From Saccharospirillaceae bacterium (lineage in GTDB: Bacteria; Pseudomonadota; Gammaproteobacteria; Pseudomonadales; Natronospirillaceae), in the NCBI GenBank assembly GCA_007116635.1, contig SKIB01000068.1:1-45389 (forward strand): a stretch of 45,389 nucleotides of DNA, written 5' to 3'. Position 1 is the stretch's first letter. Every line of letters begins with the position of its first letter. The translations under genes were made by a program, and so were the position numbers. The notes under the pieces are model-generated. The model saw only the letters and a program-made list of their open reading frames with translations, ran no database searches and was not told where the DNA came from. Below, piece by piece: positions 1-8,951 of this stretch.

Positions 1-464
1 CCAAGCCAATGGCGAACAAACTGCTCTTGGGCAAAATCGCAACTCAGCCGCCATTGGCACAGGGGCACAGCCTGAGTGAGCTGCGCGCCAGCCAACACCC
101 GATCGGCCGCCTGAGAATAAGCCCTCACCAGACCGCCAGCACCCAGCTTAATGCCACCAAAGTAACGCACCACCACTAGGATTAGGTCTCCTACGGCCTT
201 GTGCTGCAGCACATTTAAAATCGGCTTACCGGCCGTGTTAGCGGGTTCACCGTCATCGCTACTGGCGGCATTGATGGCATTAGCGGGATCACCCAGTACA
301 TAGGCCCAACAATGATGGCGAGCATCCGGGTACTGATGCCTTTGATGTTGCAAGAAGGACATGGCTTCCGCTCTGCTGCGGCAGGGTTGCGCCAAGGCTA
401 GGAACCGGCTCTTTTTGATCTCCAATTCAAATTGGGCCGGTTGCTCAAGCTGCCAGTAACTCAT
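1..464 (-). CDS. yigZ: YigZ/IMPACT family protein (C-terminus cut by window edge)
   Basis: About 154 residues are visible, read from the ATG at 464; the 3' end lies outside the window. The N-terminal IMPACT-type domain is clear: a SSDDGEP motif followed by AGKPIL, then VVRYFGGIKLGAGGLVRAY, the family's glycine-rich core. Members are small cytosolic proteins related to eukaryotic IMPACT; the bacterial role is poorly defined (nucleic-acid or translation-related functions are proposed). The ATG overlaps the stop of the upstream membrane-protein gene by four bases (ATGA), so the two are probably translationally coupled. Family assignment is firm; biochemical function is not. Confidence 0.9.
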   Translation of the reverse strand, partial: MSYWQLEQPAQFELEIKKSRFLALAQPCRSRAEAMSFLQHQRHQYPDARHHCWAYVLGDPANAINAASSDDGEPANTAGKPILNVLQHKAVGDLILVVVRYFGGIKLGAGGLVRAYSQAADRVLAGAQLTQAVPLCQWRLSCDFAQEQFVRHWL

Positions 465-1132
465 TGATCCAACTGGGCGTCATAGACTCGAAGACTGATC
501 AACAAGTACATCAGGGCAAAAATAAGGCTGGTCAAACTGGAAAACAACAGGGTAAAGAGCGGCACTCCAAGCTGTGCCAGCAAACCTTCAATGATGCCGC
601 TGATGACAAAAAAGCCGATGATGGCGCCCCATAGCGCCATGAACAGCAGGCCGTTGCCAGAGGTAAGCTTCCAGCTTCGGGCAATGGCAGCCAAAGGGTT
701 GGTATCCTCTAGGGCGATCACTGGCATCACCAGCCAAAAGCGAAAGAACAAATACAGCCCTGGAATAATAAAGAGCATCAAACCCAAGCCCACCATCACA
801 GACACCAGCATCATGCTGAGCACCAAAATGGGTAAAATGCTTAGGCTACGAGCGTAGTAACCCACTAAAGAGCTTTGCGGCTGGTCTTTCACCTGATCCC
901 AAACATAGCGGTAGATGGCCAACTGAGCCCAGAATGAAATCAACAGGTTGCCCAGCATCCACAGCCAAAAAGAAGTAGGTACCTCAAGCTGCATCAACTG
1001 CTCTGGATCCACCTCAAGATTGCTGGACAACAACAGAGAGAAGAGCAAGCTGGGCAAAAACAATAAGAACATGCTGAGATAATGCTTACGCAGGACAAAC
1101 CAGGCGTCACTCACCAGGGTAGAAAAGCTCAT
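461..1132 (-). CDS. Integral membrane protein, YciC/UPF0259-like
   Basis: A 223-residue, very hydrophobic protein with about six predicted membrane segments. It starts MSFSTLVSDAWFVLRKHY, which fits the YciC-type pattern of an amphipathic start followed by a membrane hairpin. The central FRFWLVMPVIALED followed by NPLAAIARSWKLTSGN (near residues 130–157) resembles the conserved 'P.. ALE … A..RSW.L..G' signature of YciC-like and related inner-membrane proteins. No catalytic motif is visible. It lies upstream of and overlaps yigZ by four bases, suggesting an operon. The function is unknown; the family call rests on pattern only. Confidence 0.65.
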   Translation of the reverse strand: MSFSTLVSDAWFVLRKHYLSMFLLFLPSLLFSLLLSSNLEVDPEQLMQLEVPTSFWLWMLGNLLISFWAQLAIYRYVWDQVKDQPQSSLVGYYARSLSILPILVLSMMLVSVMVGLGLMLFIIPGLYLFFRFWLVMPVIALEDTNPLAAIARSWKLTSGNGLLFMALWGAIIGFFVISGIIEGLLAQLGVPLFTLLFSSLTSLIFALMYLLISLRVYDAQLDQ

Positions 1133-1188
1133 TCACTGTCTCCAATGCAAATTAATGTTGCGAACTTTGCCAGCATGAGCCTCATGGC

Positions 1189-1680
1189 TCAACCCTTTTC
1201 ACCGGTATTTTTGGCAAATAGGGGTAAAAACTCGCCATAGCCCTGTTCTTGCAGTTCCGCCAGGGGCACAAAGCGCATGGCAGCCGAATTGATGCAATAG
1301 CGCATGCCTGTGGGTGCAGGGCCATCAGCAAACAAATGGCCAAGGTGTGAATCGCCGTGCAAACTACGCACCTCAATGCGGGTGGTAAACAAAGATCGGT
1401 CGTCCTTGGTTACCAGCTGTACATTGGGCAGTGGCTGATAAAAACTGGGCCAACCTGAGCCGGAGTCATACTTGTGCAAGCTGGCAAACAAGGGCTCACC
1501 GGAAACCACATCGACATAGATGCCCTGCTGATGGTGATGGTAATACTCATTGGCAAAGGCTGGCTCGGTGCCGTTTTGCTGCGTGACATAGTACTGCAGG
1601 TCGGTTAACCGTTGTTTCAGCTCTGACTCACTGGGCTTGCTAGACTGCATGGAGGGCTGACGAGGGGGATGGTTGCTCAT
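1189..1680 (-). CDS. msrB: Peptide-methionine (R)-S-oxide reductase MsrB
   Basis: Reduces the R epimer of methionine sulfoxide in oxidised proteins, normally using thioredoxin. The 163-residue protein has the full MsrB core: [37 protein letters not shown] and [11 protein letters not shown], the last containing the catalytic cysteine. That is the only cysteine in the whole protein. The position after DSG that often carries a second cysteine is serine, and the zinc-binding CxxC pairs of other MsrBs are absent, so this is a zinc-free, single-cysteine form. The start could be the first Met or Met11 (MQSSKPS); the N-terminal 20 residues are not conserved. It lies next to a peroxiredoxin, an oxidative-stress context. 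Confidence 0.95.
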   Translation of the reverse strand: MSNHPPRQPSMQSSKPSESELKQRLTDLQYYVTQQNGTEPAFANEYYHHHQQGIYVDVVSGEPLFASLHKYDSGSGWPSFYQPLPNVQLVTKDDRSLFTTRIEVRSLHGDSHLGHLFADGPAPTGMRYCINSAAMRFVPLAELQEQGYGEFLPLFAKNTGEKG

Positions 1681-1750
1681 AGGGTACTCGCTGCTGGTTG
1701 ATCCTAGATGTTATAAGTCCATCCATACGAAGGCCGCAATACCCTAGATG

Positions 1751-1772
1751 AAAAAAACCCGCCAAGCGGGTT
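1751..1772 (-). terminator. Rho-independent terminator after the peroxiredoxin gene
   Basis: A perfect 7-bp stem AACCCGC/GCGGGTT with a 3-base loop. On the minus strand it is followed by a run of Ts (the A-run at 1751–1757 on the plus strand). It lies between the end of the peroxiredoxin gene (1845) and the start of msrB (1680), so msrB probably has its own promoter. Confidence 0.85.
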
Positions 1773-1844
1773 GATTATTAACTGCCATGGACCATTGCCA
1801 GCTCTAAGTGCTTCTCTCGATTACTGACAATGGCCCACAAGCAG

Positions 1845-2447
1845 TTAAAGCTTGTCGTGGTTGGCGGCTAGGTATTCAGCGACGCCCTCAGGGCTGCCCT
1901 TCATACCGGCATCGCCTTTTTGCCAACCGGCTGGGCATACTTCGCCATGCTCCTCGTGGAACTGCAGTGCCTCAACCAAGCGAATGAGTTCATCAATGTC
2001 GCGACCCAAGGGCAGGTCGTTGATGATTTGTGAGCGTACCACGCCCTGCTTATCAATCAAAAATGCACCACGGAAGGCAACACCGCCCTCTGATTCCACA
2101 TCATAGGCCTTGCAAATGTCGTGCTTAACATCCGCTACCATGTGGTATTTAACCTGGCCAATGCCGCCTTTGTCGATTGGCGTGTTGCGCCAAGCCAGGT
2201 GCGAAAATTGAGAATCGATGGACACAGCCATGACTTCCACACCCAACTCTTTGAACTTGGCCATGCGGCGGTCCAGAGCAATCAGCTCAGATGGGCAAAC
2301 GAAGGTAAAATCCAGCGGGTAAAAGAACAACAGGCTGTATTTACCAGCAGTGGATTGGGCAAAGTTGAAATCCTCAACAATACTGCCATCAGCCAGCACT
2401 GCGGCGGCGGTGAAATCTGGGGCTTTCTTACCTACTAACACACTCAT
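1845..2447 (-). CDS. Typical 2-Cys peroxiredoxin (AhpC/Prx1 family)
   Basis: A thiol peroxidase that reduces H2O2 and organic peroxides in the cytosol. The 200-residue protein has the peroxidatic cysteine in DFTFVCPSE (Cys51) and the resolving cysteine in EVCPAGW (Cys171), the typical 2-Cys arrangement. It ends EYLAANHDKL, without the C-terminal YF motif linked to overoxidation sensitivity, so it should be a robust, peroxide-resistant type. A good Shine–Dalgarno (AGGAGA) precedes the ATG. It is monocistronic: a terminator follows at 1751–1772, and a 10-bp inverted repeat lies upstream at 2507–2538. It is closer to the Prx/TsaA branch than to the AhpC that partners AhpF; no ahpF is nearby. Confidence 0.95.
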   Translation of the reverse strand: MSVLVGKKAPDFTAAAVLADGSIVEDFNFAQSTAGKYSLLFFYPLDFTFVCPSELIALDRRMAKFKELGVEVMAVSIDSQFSHLAWRNTPIDKGGIGQVKYHMVADVKHDICKAYDVESEGGVAFRGAFLIDKQGVVRSQIINDLPLGRDIDELIRLVEALQFHEEHGEVCPAGWQKGDAGMKGSPEGVAEYLAANHDKL

Positions 2448-2506
2448 TAATAGATTCTCCTAACAGGGGTTGGTTACTAGTATTACTGAAAATTCCGTTC
2501 ATACAA

Positions 2507-2538
2507 GACTCTAGGCGGATGGGGTTCAGCCTAGAGTC
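2507..2538. promoter_or_regulatory. Perfect 10-bp inverted repeat upstream of the peroxiredoxin gene
   Basis: GACTCTAGGC (2507–2516) and its exact complement GCCTAGAGTC (2529–2538) flank a 12-base loop in the gap between the ybbP-like stop (2613) and the peroxiredoxin start (2447). On the minus strand a possible −35 (TTGTAT) begins right after the repeat, and a TAATAC −10-like element follows. No T-run follows the stem, so it does not look like a normal intrinsic terminator. It may be an operator, or a 3' hairpin of the ABC-exporter mRNA. Confidence 0.5.
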
Positions 2539-2612
2539 AGCCTCAGAAGCCTGGCCTGGCCAAACTTAAGGGCGCTTAGTCCTTATTATCGGCGCAGTAT
2601 GTTACCACAATC

Positions 2613-5087
2613 TTACTGTCTGAGCACCCAAAGAGGAGGGATTTTAACCACCCTAGCCGTGGCCAGACTGCCCAACCCCCAGATCAACAAGGCCGCCAAC
2701 ATGGGGCCAAGCAGCCACAGACTGGGGTACCAACGCCAAGACAGGTCAAACACCTGAGTCTGCAACGCAATGATGGCCAGCTGCGCCCCCAAACTGGCCA
2801 TCAAGCCAGCCAACAAACCCAAGGCCAAAAATTCAATGCTCAATAGGCCTCGCACCAAAGCACGCCCCGCCCCTAGCGCACGCAACAGTGCACTTTCGCG
2901 CATGCGCACATCCAAGGTCGCCAGCACACTGGCCAGCAGCACCAGTGAGCCTGCCGCCAACACCAGCAACAGGATGAACTCAATGGCGGCGCTGATGCGG
3001 TCGACAATGTCACGCACCTGATTGATGATGGCATCGACCTCAATGATGGCCACATTGGGCTGGGCACGAACCAGCTCATTCAGGCTGGGCTTTTGTTCAG
3101 GCGGTAAGTAAAAACTGGTCAAATAGGTTGCCCCAAAGCCATCCAACAAAGGCTGATTAAAAATCAAATAGAAATTGGGGTTGAAGCTTTGCCAGTCCAC
3201 GCTACGAATGTTATGCACCCTAGCGCGCTCGATCAGGCCACCCACTCGAACTTCAATGTAATCGCCCAACTCTAAATTCAGGGCTCGTGCCCAGCTTTCT
3301 TCCAGTGACACCAATAGCTCTTGGTCGTCATAGCCTTGCGGCCACCACTGACCGGCCAGCAACTGGTTATCAGCGGCCAAGTGCTCTGACCAGGTTAGAT
3401 TCAACTCCCGACTGAACTCACCAGAGCGATCGCCAAGGTTGGCAGTGCGCTGCTCTAGGGTTTCGCCAGCAATGCTATGGAAGCGGCCCCTGATCACCGG
3501 ATACAAGGGCTGAGCCTGAACCTGCTGCTCGTCAAGCCAGCGTTCAAAGGCGGGTAAGTCCTCCTGATACAGGTTAAAGGCAAAATGATTTGCCGCACCG
3601 TCAGGCACCTGTTGTTGCCAGCTGTTGATCAGATCGGTTCGCACCAACACCATCAGGTAGAGCAACATCAGGGTCACGGAAAACACCACCAATTGCAACG
3701 CATTGAAACGGCGATGACGATAGAGATTGGCGATGCCAAGACGCCAAAACTTACTGCTGCTGCGCGACAGTTGCCGCGCCAAATAAAGCAAGGCCCAGGC
3801 AACCAGCAACAGCAGCAGCACCATGACCGCCAAAGAGAGCAGCACATAGAGGGTCAACTGAGCGTCGCGACTGTAAAACCAGAGCAAAGCAATAATGGCC
3901 AACAAGCCAAACAACCATTGCTGCCACTGCCCCTTGGCACCTAATTGGTTTTGCCGCAGCACGGCCATGGGTGAGATTTGCCGCAAACGCCAGATGGGCG
4001 GCAAGGCAAAACCAAGCAAGGCAATCCAGCCCGTGGCAAAACCAAGCCCTAGGGGTGCCAGACTGGCAGCCGCGATTTGCTGGGGGAAAAAGTCACGCAA
4101 CAACCAAAGCAACAAGGCATGTAACGACCAACCCAGGGCCAAGCCCAAACTGATGGCCAGCAATCCCATCAGCACAAATTGCTGCACATAGAGACGCAAA
4201 ATCGCGGCTGGCCCAAGACCTAATGACTTGAGGATAGCCACGGTATTGGCTTGACGATGACCAAAGCGGGCACTGGCCAGGGCCACGGCCACACCAGCCA
4301 AAATGACGGCCATGGACCCTGCCAATAGCAAAAAGCGCTGCCCTGAATCCAAAGCATTGGCAATGGCGTCAGAGCTGTCACGCGGGCTACTGATGCGCAG
4401 TTCAGGATACTGGGCTTCTAGTTGACTGCGGAAGTTTTGCACATCCGACTCAGAGCCCACCACCGACAATTGATAACGAATGCGTGCCCCTGCCCCCTGA
4501 ATATTGGCGCTTGGTACATCCTCTAGGTTCATCATCACTCTTGGGTTAACACCAAAAAAAGCACCTGCACTGTCTGGCTCGCGAATGATGGCCTGAGTGG
4601 CGCGCAGCTCAACATCACCCAAACGCAGGCTGTCGCCAGGCTCAAGGCCCAACACTGAAAACAGTCGACTGACCAGCCAGAGTTCGCCCGGCGCTGGACC
4701 GCCCTGCACCAAGGATTCCTCACCAAAGGGCTGAGCACTGATGGTTAGGTCTCCCTTCAAAGGGTAGAGGTTATCCACCGCCCGCACCGCGCCCAGCTGT
4801 AAGCCGGCGTCGGTGATCAGGGTGGCTTGAAAATTCATGCTTTGGCTCTGTATTAGATTGTTGCGCTCAGCCAAGGCAAGCACCGAGTCAGGCAGGGGCT
4901 CAGAACCACTCACTTGCAAGTCGGCAGCAATCAGGGCACCGGCTTCACTGAGCAAACTGCTTTGAATGCGCTGAGCAAAGATGGCAATGGCCACCACCGT
5001 GGCCACCGCCAACAACAGCGCTGAGAGCATGATCCAAAGCTCACCCGCTTTACGCTGTCGCCATAACAAACGCCAAGCCAGCATCAT
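2613..5087 (-). CDS. ybbP: ABC exporter permease, FtsX-like (YbbP family)
   Basis: The large permease half of a YbbA/YbbP-type ABC transporter (about 824 residues; E. coli YbbP is similar in size). It opens with a cytoplasmic [17 protein letters not shown] followed by a first membrane helix. A large periplasmic domain, four or more central helices with an FtsX core (near ASARFGHRQANTVAILKSLG), a second periplasmic domain and a C-terminal FtsX core (RESALLRALGAGR) follow. Duplicated FtsX modules are typical. The start at 5087 is preferred because AGGAGG precedes the ATGATG and it overlaps the ATPase stop by a few bases; upstream in-frame codons lie inside the ATPase. The substrate is unknown; lipid-related export is often suggested from the tesA neighbourhood. 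Confidence 0.9.
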   Translation of the reverse strand: MMLAWRLLWRQRKAGELWIMLSALLLAVATVVAIAIFAQRIQSSLLSEAGALIAADLQVSGSEPLPDSVLALAERNNLIQSQSMNFQATLITDAGLQLGAVRAVDNLYPLKGDLTISAQPFGEESLVQGGPAPGELWLVSRLFSVLGLEPGDSLRLGDVELRATQAIIREPDSAGAFFGVNPRVMMNLEDVPSANIQGAGARIRYQLSVVGSESDVQNFRSQLEAQYPELRISSPRDSSDAIANALDSGQRFLLLAGSMAVILAGVAVALASARFGHRQANTVAILKSLGLGPAAILRLYVQQFVLMGLLAISLGLALGWSLHALLLWLLRDFFPQQIAAASLAPLGLGFATGWIALLGFALPPIWRLRQISPMAVLRQNQLGAKGQWQQWLFGLLAIIALLWFYSRDAQLTLYVLLSLAVMVLLLLLVAWALLYLARQLSRSSSKFWRLGIANLYRHRRFNALQLVVFSVTLMLLYLMVLVRTDLINSWQQQVPDGAANHFAFNLYQEDLPAFERWLDEQQVQAQPLYPVIRGRFHSIAGETLEQRTANLGDRSGEFSRELNLTWSEHLAADNQLLAGQWWPQGYDDQELLVSLEESWARALNLELGDYIEVRVGGLIERARVHNIRSVDWQSFNPNFYLIFNQPLLDGFGATYLTSFYLPPEQKPSLNELVRAQPNVAIIEVDAIINQVRDIVDRISAAIEFILLLVLAAGSLVLLASVLATLDVRMRESALLRALGAGRALVRGLLSIEFLALGLLAGLMASLGAQLAIIALQTQVFDLSWRWYPSLWLLGPMLAALLIWGLGSLATARVVKIPPLWVLRQ

Positions 5088-5761
5088 ACAGCCTCCTTTA
5101 ACAGCCCAGAGTCCATGGTCAGCACCCGCTGACAACGGCTTGCCAAACGCATGTCATGGGTGACCAGCACCAGAGTGGTTTTCTGCTCTTGATTAAGGCT
5201 GAACAGCAAATCGGTGATCACCTGGCCGGTTTGCCCATCAAGGTTACCCGTTGGCTCATCGGCAAAGAGCACCGGCGCCTCACAAGCAAAGGCGCGGGCA
5301 ATGGCCACACGCTGCTGCTCGCCACCTGACAGCTGACTGGGGTAGTGATTAAGGCGTTGACCCAGACCCACACGGGACAAGAATTCCTTGGCTTTTGACT
5401 CTGCCTGCTGGCTACCCTTGACCTCAAGTGGCAACATCACATTTTCTAAAGCGGTTAGACTGGTTAATAACTGAAAGTTTTGAAACACAAAGCCCATGTT
5501 ATGCGCCCTCACCTTGGCGCGTTGCTCTTCGGTCATTTGCGAAATGGGCTGATCGGCCAGCCAAATCGTACCTGAACTGGGACGATCAAGCCCGGCCAAC
5601 ATGCCAAGCAAGGTGGATTTACCACTGCCAGAGGCACCGACAATGGCAACACTGGTGCCTTGATCAATACTTAAATCAATGCCTCGTAAAATCTGCAATC
5701 GCTCTGAACCACTGGTTACCTCATGATATAGTTGTTCAGTGCGAATAATTGGAGTTGCCAT
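5084..5761 (-). CDS. ybbA: ABC transporter ATPase (YbbA family)
   Basis: The nucleotide-binding subunit that powers the YbbP-like permease directly downstream. In the 225 residues, Walker [10 protein letters not shown] is at 42–50, the Q-loop in VFQNFQLL at 92–99, the signature LSGGEQQ at 144–150, Walker B VLFADEP at 164–170 and the H-loop in LVTHDMRLA. This is the LolD/MacB-like group. Its ATG (5761–5759) abuts the divergent tesA ATG (5762–5764), so its promoter and ribosome site must lie inside tesA. The tesA/ybbA/ybbP trio is a well-conserved neighbourhood. Confidence 0.95.
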   Translation of the reverse strand: MATPIIRTEQLYHEVTSGSERLQILRGIDLSIDQGTSVAIVGASGSGKSTLLGMLAGLDRPSSGTIWLADQPISQMTEEQRAKVRAHNMGFVFQNFQLLTSLTALENVMLPLEVKGSQQAESKAKEFLSRVGLGQRLNHYPSQLSGGEQQRVAIARAFACEAPVLFADEPTGNLDGQTGQVITDLLFSLNQEQKTTLVLVTHDMRLASRCQRVLTMDSGLLKEAV

Positions 5762-6376
5762 ATGAAATACCTACTTTTCAGCCTTGTTCTTTGGTCAGGC
5801 CTAAGTTTTAGCCAAACCATTTTAGTGTACGGAGACAGCCTGAGCGCTGCTTACGGAATGAACGAGCAGCAAGGCTGGGTTCATTTACTTGCCGAGCGGC
5901 TCGGACCTGAGTTTCAGGTCATCAATGCCAGTATCAGTGGCGAGACCGCTCGCGGTGGTTTGGCGCGCCTACCCCTAACCCTGAGTAGAACCTCTCCCGA
6001 CCTGGTGATTCTTGAGCTGGGCGCCAATGATGGTCTGCGCGCTCAGCCAGTGCAACAAATTCAAGCTCATCTACAACAGATGATAGACCTAATACTTGCA
6101 CAAAGTGCACAGTTGTTACTTTTGGGTATACAGCTGCCACCCAATTTTGGTTCAGCCTACACCCAACCTTTTTTCGCCATTTACAGCGACCTGGCCGCCA
6201 GCAACCCCATTGAACTGGTTCCCTTTATGCTCGAAGGGGTGGCGGATCAACCCATGCTTATGCAAGCAGATGGCCTACATCCCACTGCCGAGGCTCAGAC
6301 CATCATTCTGGAACACATTTGGGGCTACCTTGAGCCCATGCTGAACTTGCCAGCAGACAATTCGCTGGCGGATTAA
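5762..6376 (+). CDS. tesA: Multifunctional esterase TesA (acyl-CoA thioesterase I / lysophospholipase L1)
   Basis: A periplasmic SGNH-hydrolase of 204 residues. A signal peptide (MKYLLFSLVLWSGLSFSQT) is followed by the SGNH blocks: GDSLS with nucleophile Ser26, the oxyanion Gly in ISGETARGG (about 60), GAND with Asn89, and DGLHP with Asp170 and His173. The family hydrolyses acyl-CoA thioesters, lysophospholipids and aryl esters. The ATG at 5762 is chosen because it gives a clean signal peptide and follows TTGGAG at a suitable distance; an in-frame start at 5732 would sit further inside the divergent ATPase gene. Confidence 0.95.
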   Translation: MKYLLFSLVLWSGLSFSQTILVYGDSLSAAYGMNEQQGWVHLLAERLGPEFQVINASISGETARGGLARLPLTLSRTSPDLVILELGANDGLRAQPVQQIQAHLQQMIDLILAQSAQLLLLGIQLPPNFGSAYTQPFFAIYSDLAASNPIELVPFMLEGVADQPMLMQADGLHPTAEAQTIILEHIWGYLEPMLNLPADNSLAD

Positions 6377-6433
6377 CAAAACGGGCATTTTTTGCTACTT
6401 TTTTCCTGAGATCACTTGGGTTTTGTCATCTAG

Positions 6434-6452
6434 CCTGCCTAAAATGGGCAGG
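6434..6452. promoter_or_regulatory. Short inverted repeat upstream of galU with a −10-like loop
   Basis: CCTGCC and GGCAGG flank a 7-base loop TAAAATG, about 20 bases before the galU ATG. The loop contains TAAAAT, and TTGGGT lies 18 bases upstream of that, so this could be the galU promoter with an overlapping operator. It could equally be a short leader hairpin. Read by eye only. Confidence 0.35.
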
Positions 6453-6471
6453 TTAATCAAAGGAAACCCAT

Positions 6472-7383
<912 letters not shown>

Positions 7384-7430
7384 CAGCGTTCGCAGCAAAC
7401 CAAGCACTGAGCCTAATTGATGGCCAGTAG

Positions 7431-7458
7431 AAAAATGGCCGCTTAATGCGGCCATTTT
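7431..7458. terminator. Bidirectional terminator between galU and purU
   Basis: An 11-bp stem AAAATGGCCGC/GCGGCCATTTT with a TTAAT loop between two convergent genes. A- and T-runs on both sides let it work on either strand. It nearly touches the purU stop (7460). Confidence 0.85.
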
Positions 7459-7459
7459 A

Positions 7460-8314
7460 TTAATTAAAGACCACGGTCTTATTGCCATGCACCACCACTC
7501 GATCCTCTAGGTGCCAACGCAGGCCACGAGCCAGAACCACACGCTCCACATCCTTACCCAGACGCACCATGTCTTCAATGGCGTCGCGGTGCGACACCCG
7601 AATCACATCCTGATCAATGATCGGACCGGCATCCAACTCTTGGGTCACATAATGACAGGTGGCTCCAATAAGCTTGACCCCTCGTTCATGGGCTTGATGG
7701 TAAGGCTTAGCGCCGACAAAGCTGGGCAAAAAGCTGTGATGGATGTTAATAATGCGCCCTGGCAGTAGCTTACAAAGGTTTTCCGGCAAAATTTGCATGT
7801 ATCTGGCCAGCACCACGGTATCCACCTCAAGCTCCGACACCAAGGACTCCACCGCGGCAAAGTGTGGCGCTTTATCCTTGGGGTCGACCGGCAAATGATA
7901 AAAGGGGATGCCATGCCATTCGACCAAGCCCTGTAAATCCTGATGATTGGAAGCCACGCCCACCAGATTGGCATCTAAATCTTGCGAATGCCAACGGTTC
8001 AGGATGTCGGCCAAACAGTGGGACTCCTTGCTGGCCATCAACAGCGTACGCTTAGGAGACGCCGAATCGGAAATGCGCCAAGTCATTTGCAGGTCTTTGG
8101 CAATGGGGCCAAATACGGTTTTAAGGGTTTGTAAATCGAATGGCAGGGTATCGGCGAGGATTTCATTACGCATGAAAAACCAGCCAGTATAGGGGTCAGC
8201 ATGATGATTGGCTTCGACAATGGTGCCGTTATACTGGGCCAAAAAAGACGCAACCTTGGCGACAATGCCGACCTGATCCGGACAGGCCATCAACAAACGG
8301 TAAACTCGACTCAT
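7460..8314 (-). CDS. purU: Formyltetrahydrofolate deformylase PurU
   Basis: Hydrolyses 10-formyl-tetrahydrofolate to formate and tetrahydrofolate, supplying formate to PurT and balancing one-carbon units. The 284 residues contain an N-terminal ACT domain (MSRVYRLLMACPDQVGIVAKVASFL) and a C-terminal formyltransferase-fold domain. The latter has IINIHHSFLPSFVGAKPYHQA (catalytic His) and ATCHYVTQELDAGPIIDQDV (catalytic Asp). Length fits the family (about 280). The ATG at 8314 is chosen because the ACT domain begins there and GTGGGA precedes it; the 27 extra in-frame residues upstream are unlike the family. Confidence 0.95.
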   Translation of the reverse strand: MSRVYRLLMACPDQVGIVAKVASFLAQYNGTIVEANHHADPYTGWFFMRNEILADTLPFDLQTLKTVFGPIAKDLQMTWRISDSASPKRTLLMASKESHCLADILNRWHSQDLDANLVGVASNHQDLQGLVEWHGIPFYHLPVDPKDKAPHFAAVESLVSELEVDTVVLARYMQILPENLCKLLPGRIINIHHSFLPSFVGAKPYHQAHERGVKLIGATCHYVTQELDAGPIIDQDVIRVSHRDAIEDMVRLGKDVERVVLARGLRWHLEDRVVVHGNKTVVFN

Positions 8315-8480
8315 ATCAATTCCCACGATAAATGCTTGCACTGAAGACAACATCATATAACATGGTGCCCTGTTTGACACCTGCACCCCTAACAAACAGG
8401 GAACAATGTCCTAGCAAGATATTGAAAAAACGACTAAAGTTTGAGTTAAGACAATTTCATACTGATCGAGGAAGCACGAA

Positions 8481-8888
8481 ATGCTGACAACCGAGCAGCT
8501 GCTGGCAGCACCAGAAGACGATTACATGAACGCCGATCAGCTGGCGTTTTTCAAGGCCTTACTTGAAGATGAGCTGCAGAAGCTCTACGAACAGTTAAAA
8601 GAAGCTCGCGAGCAACTGCAAACCGTTCAATACGAGGCAGACGAACTAGACAAGGCCACGGTCGAAGAAGACCGTCGCTTTCAGTTACGCATGATCGACC
8701 GCCTGGCCAAGCTAGAGCCAAAAATCAAGGCTAGCATTAAGCGCATTGATAGTGGCGACTTTGGTTACTGTGAAGTCACGGGCGAGCCCATTGGCCTGCG
8801 CCGCTTATTGGCCCGACCAACGGCTACACTGTGCGCCGAAGAAAAGCAACGCCAAGAGCTGCTGGAAAAGAACTTCCGCGAAGATTAA
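8481..8888 (+). CDS. dksA: DksA-family RNA polymerase-binding regulator with degenerate zinc finger
   Basis: Binds the RNA polymerase secondary channel and, with ppGpp, tunes rRNA and amino-acid promoters. The 135-residue protein has the coiled-coil (about residues 18–95) with the tip motif DELDKA, matching the DxxDxA acidic tip of E. coli DksA. The globular domain reads FGYCEVTGEPIGLRRLLARPTATLCAEEK. Only the first cysteine of each zinc pair remains; the second ones are Thr and Glu. It therefore resembles zinc-independent or redox-insensitive DksA variants rather than the four-cysteine type. GAGG precedes the ATG, and a terminator follows. Confidence 0.9.
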   Translation: MLTTEQLLAAPEDDYMNADQLAFFKALLEDELQKLYEQLKEAREQLQTVQYEADELDKATVEEDRRFQLRMIDRLAKLEPKIKASIKRIDSGDFGYCEVTGEPIGLRRLLARPTATLCAEEKQRQELLEKNFRED

Positions 8889-8908
8889 GTTTTCTAGGTC
8901 TAAAATAG

Positions 8909-8935
8909 AAAAAAGCGGCATCAGCCGCTTTTTTT
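8909..8935. terminator. Bidirectional terminator between dksA and the outer-membrane protein gene
   Basis: A GC-rich stem GCGGC/GCCGC extended by A/T pairs (AAAA/TTTT), with an ATCA loop and a T7 run after the dksA stop. It is symmetrical enough to stop the convergent gene ending at 8952 too. Confidence 0.85.
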
Positions 8936-8951
8936 AACTCTAAGCTTTGGC

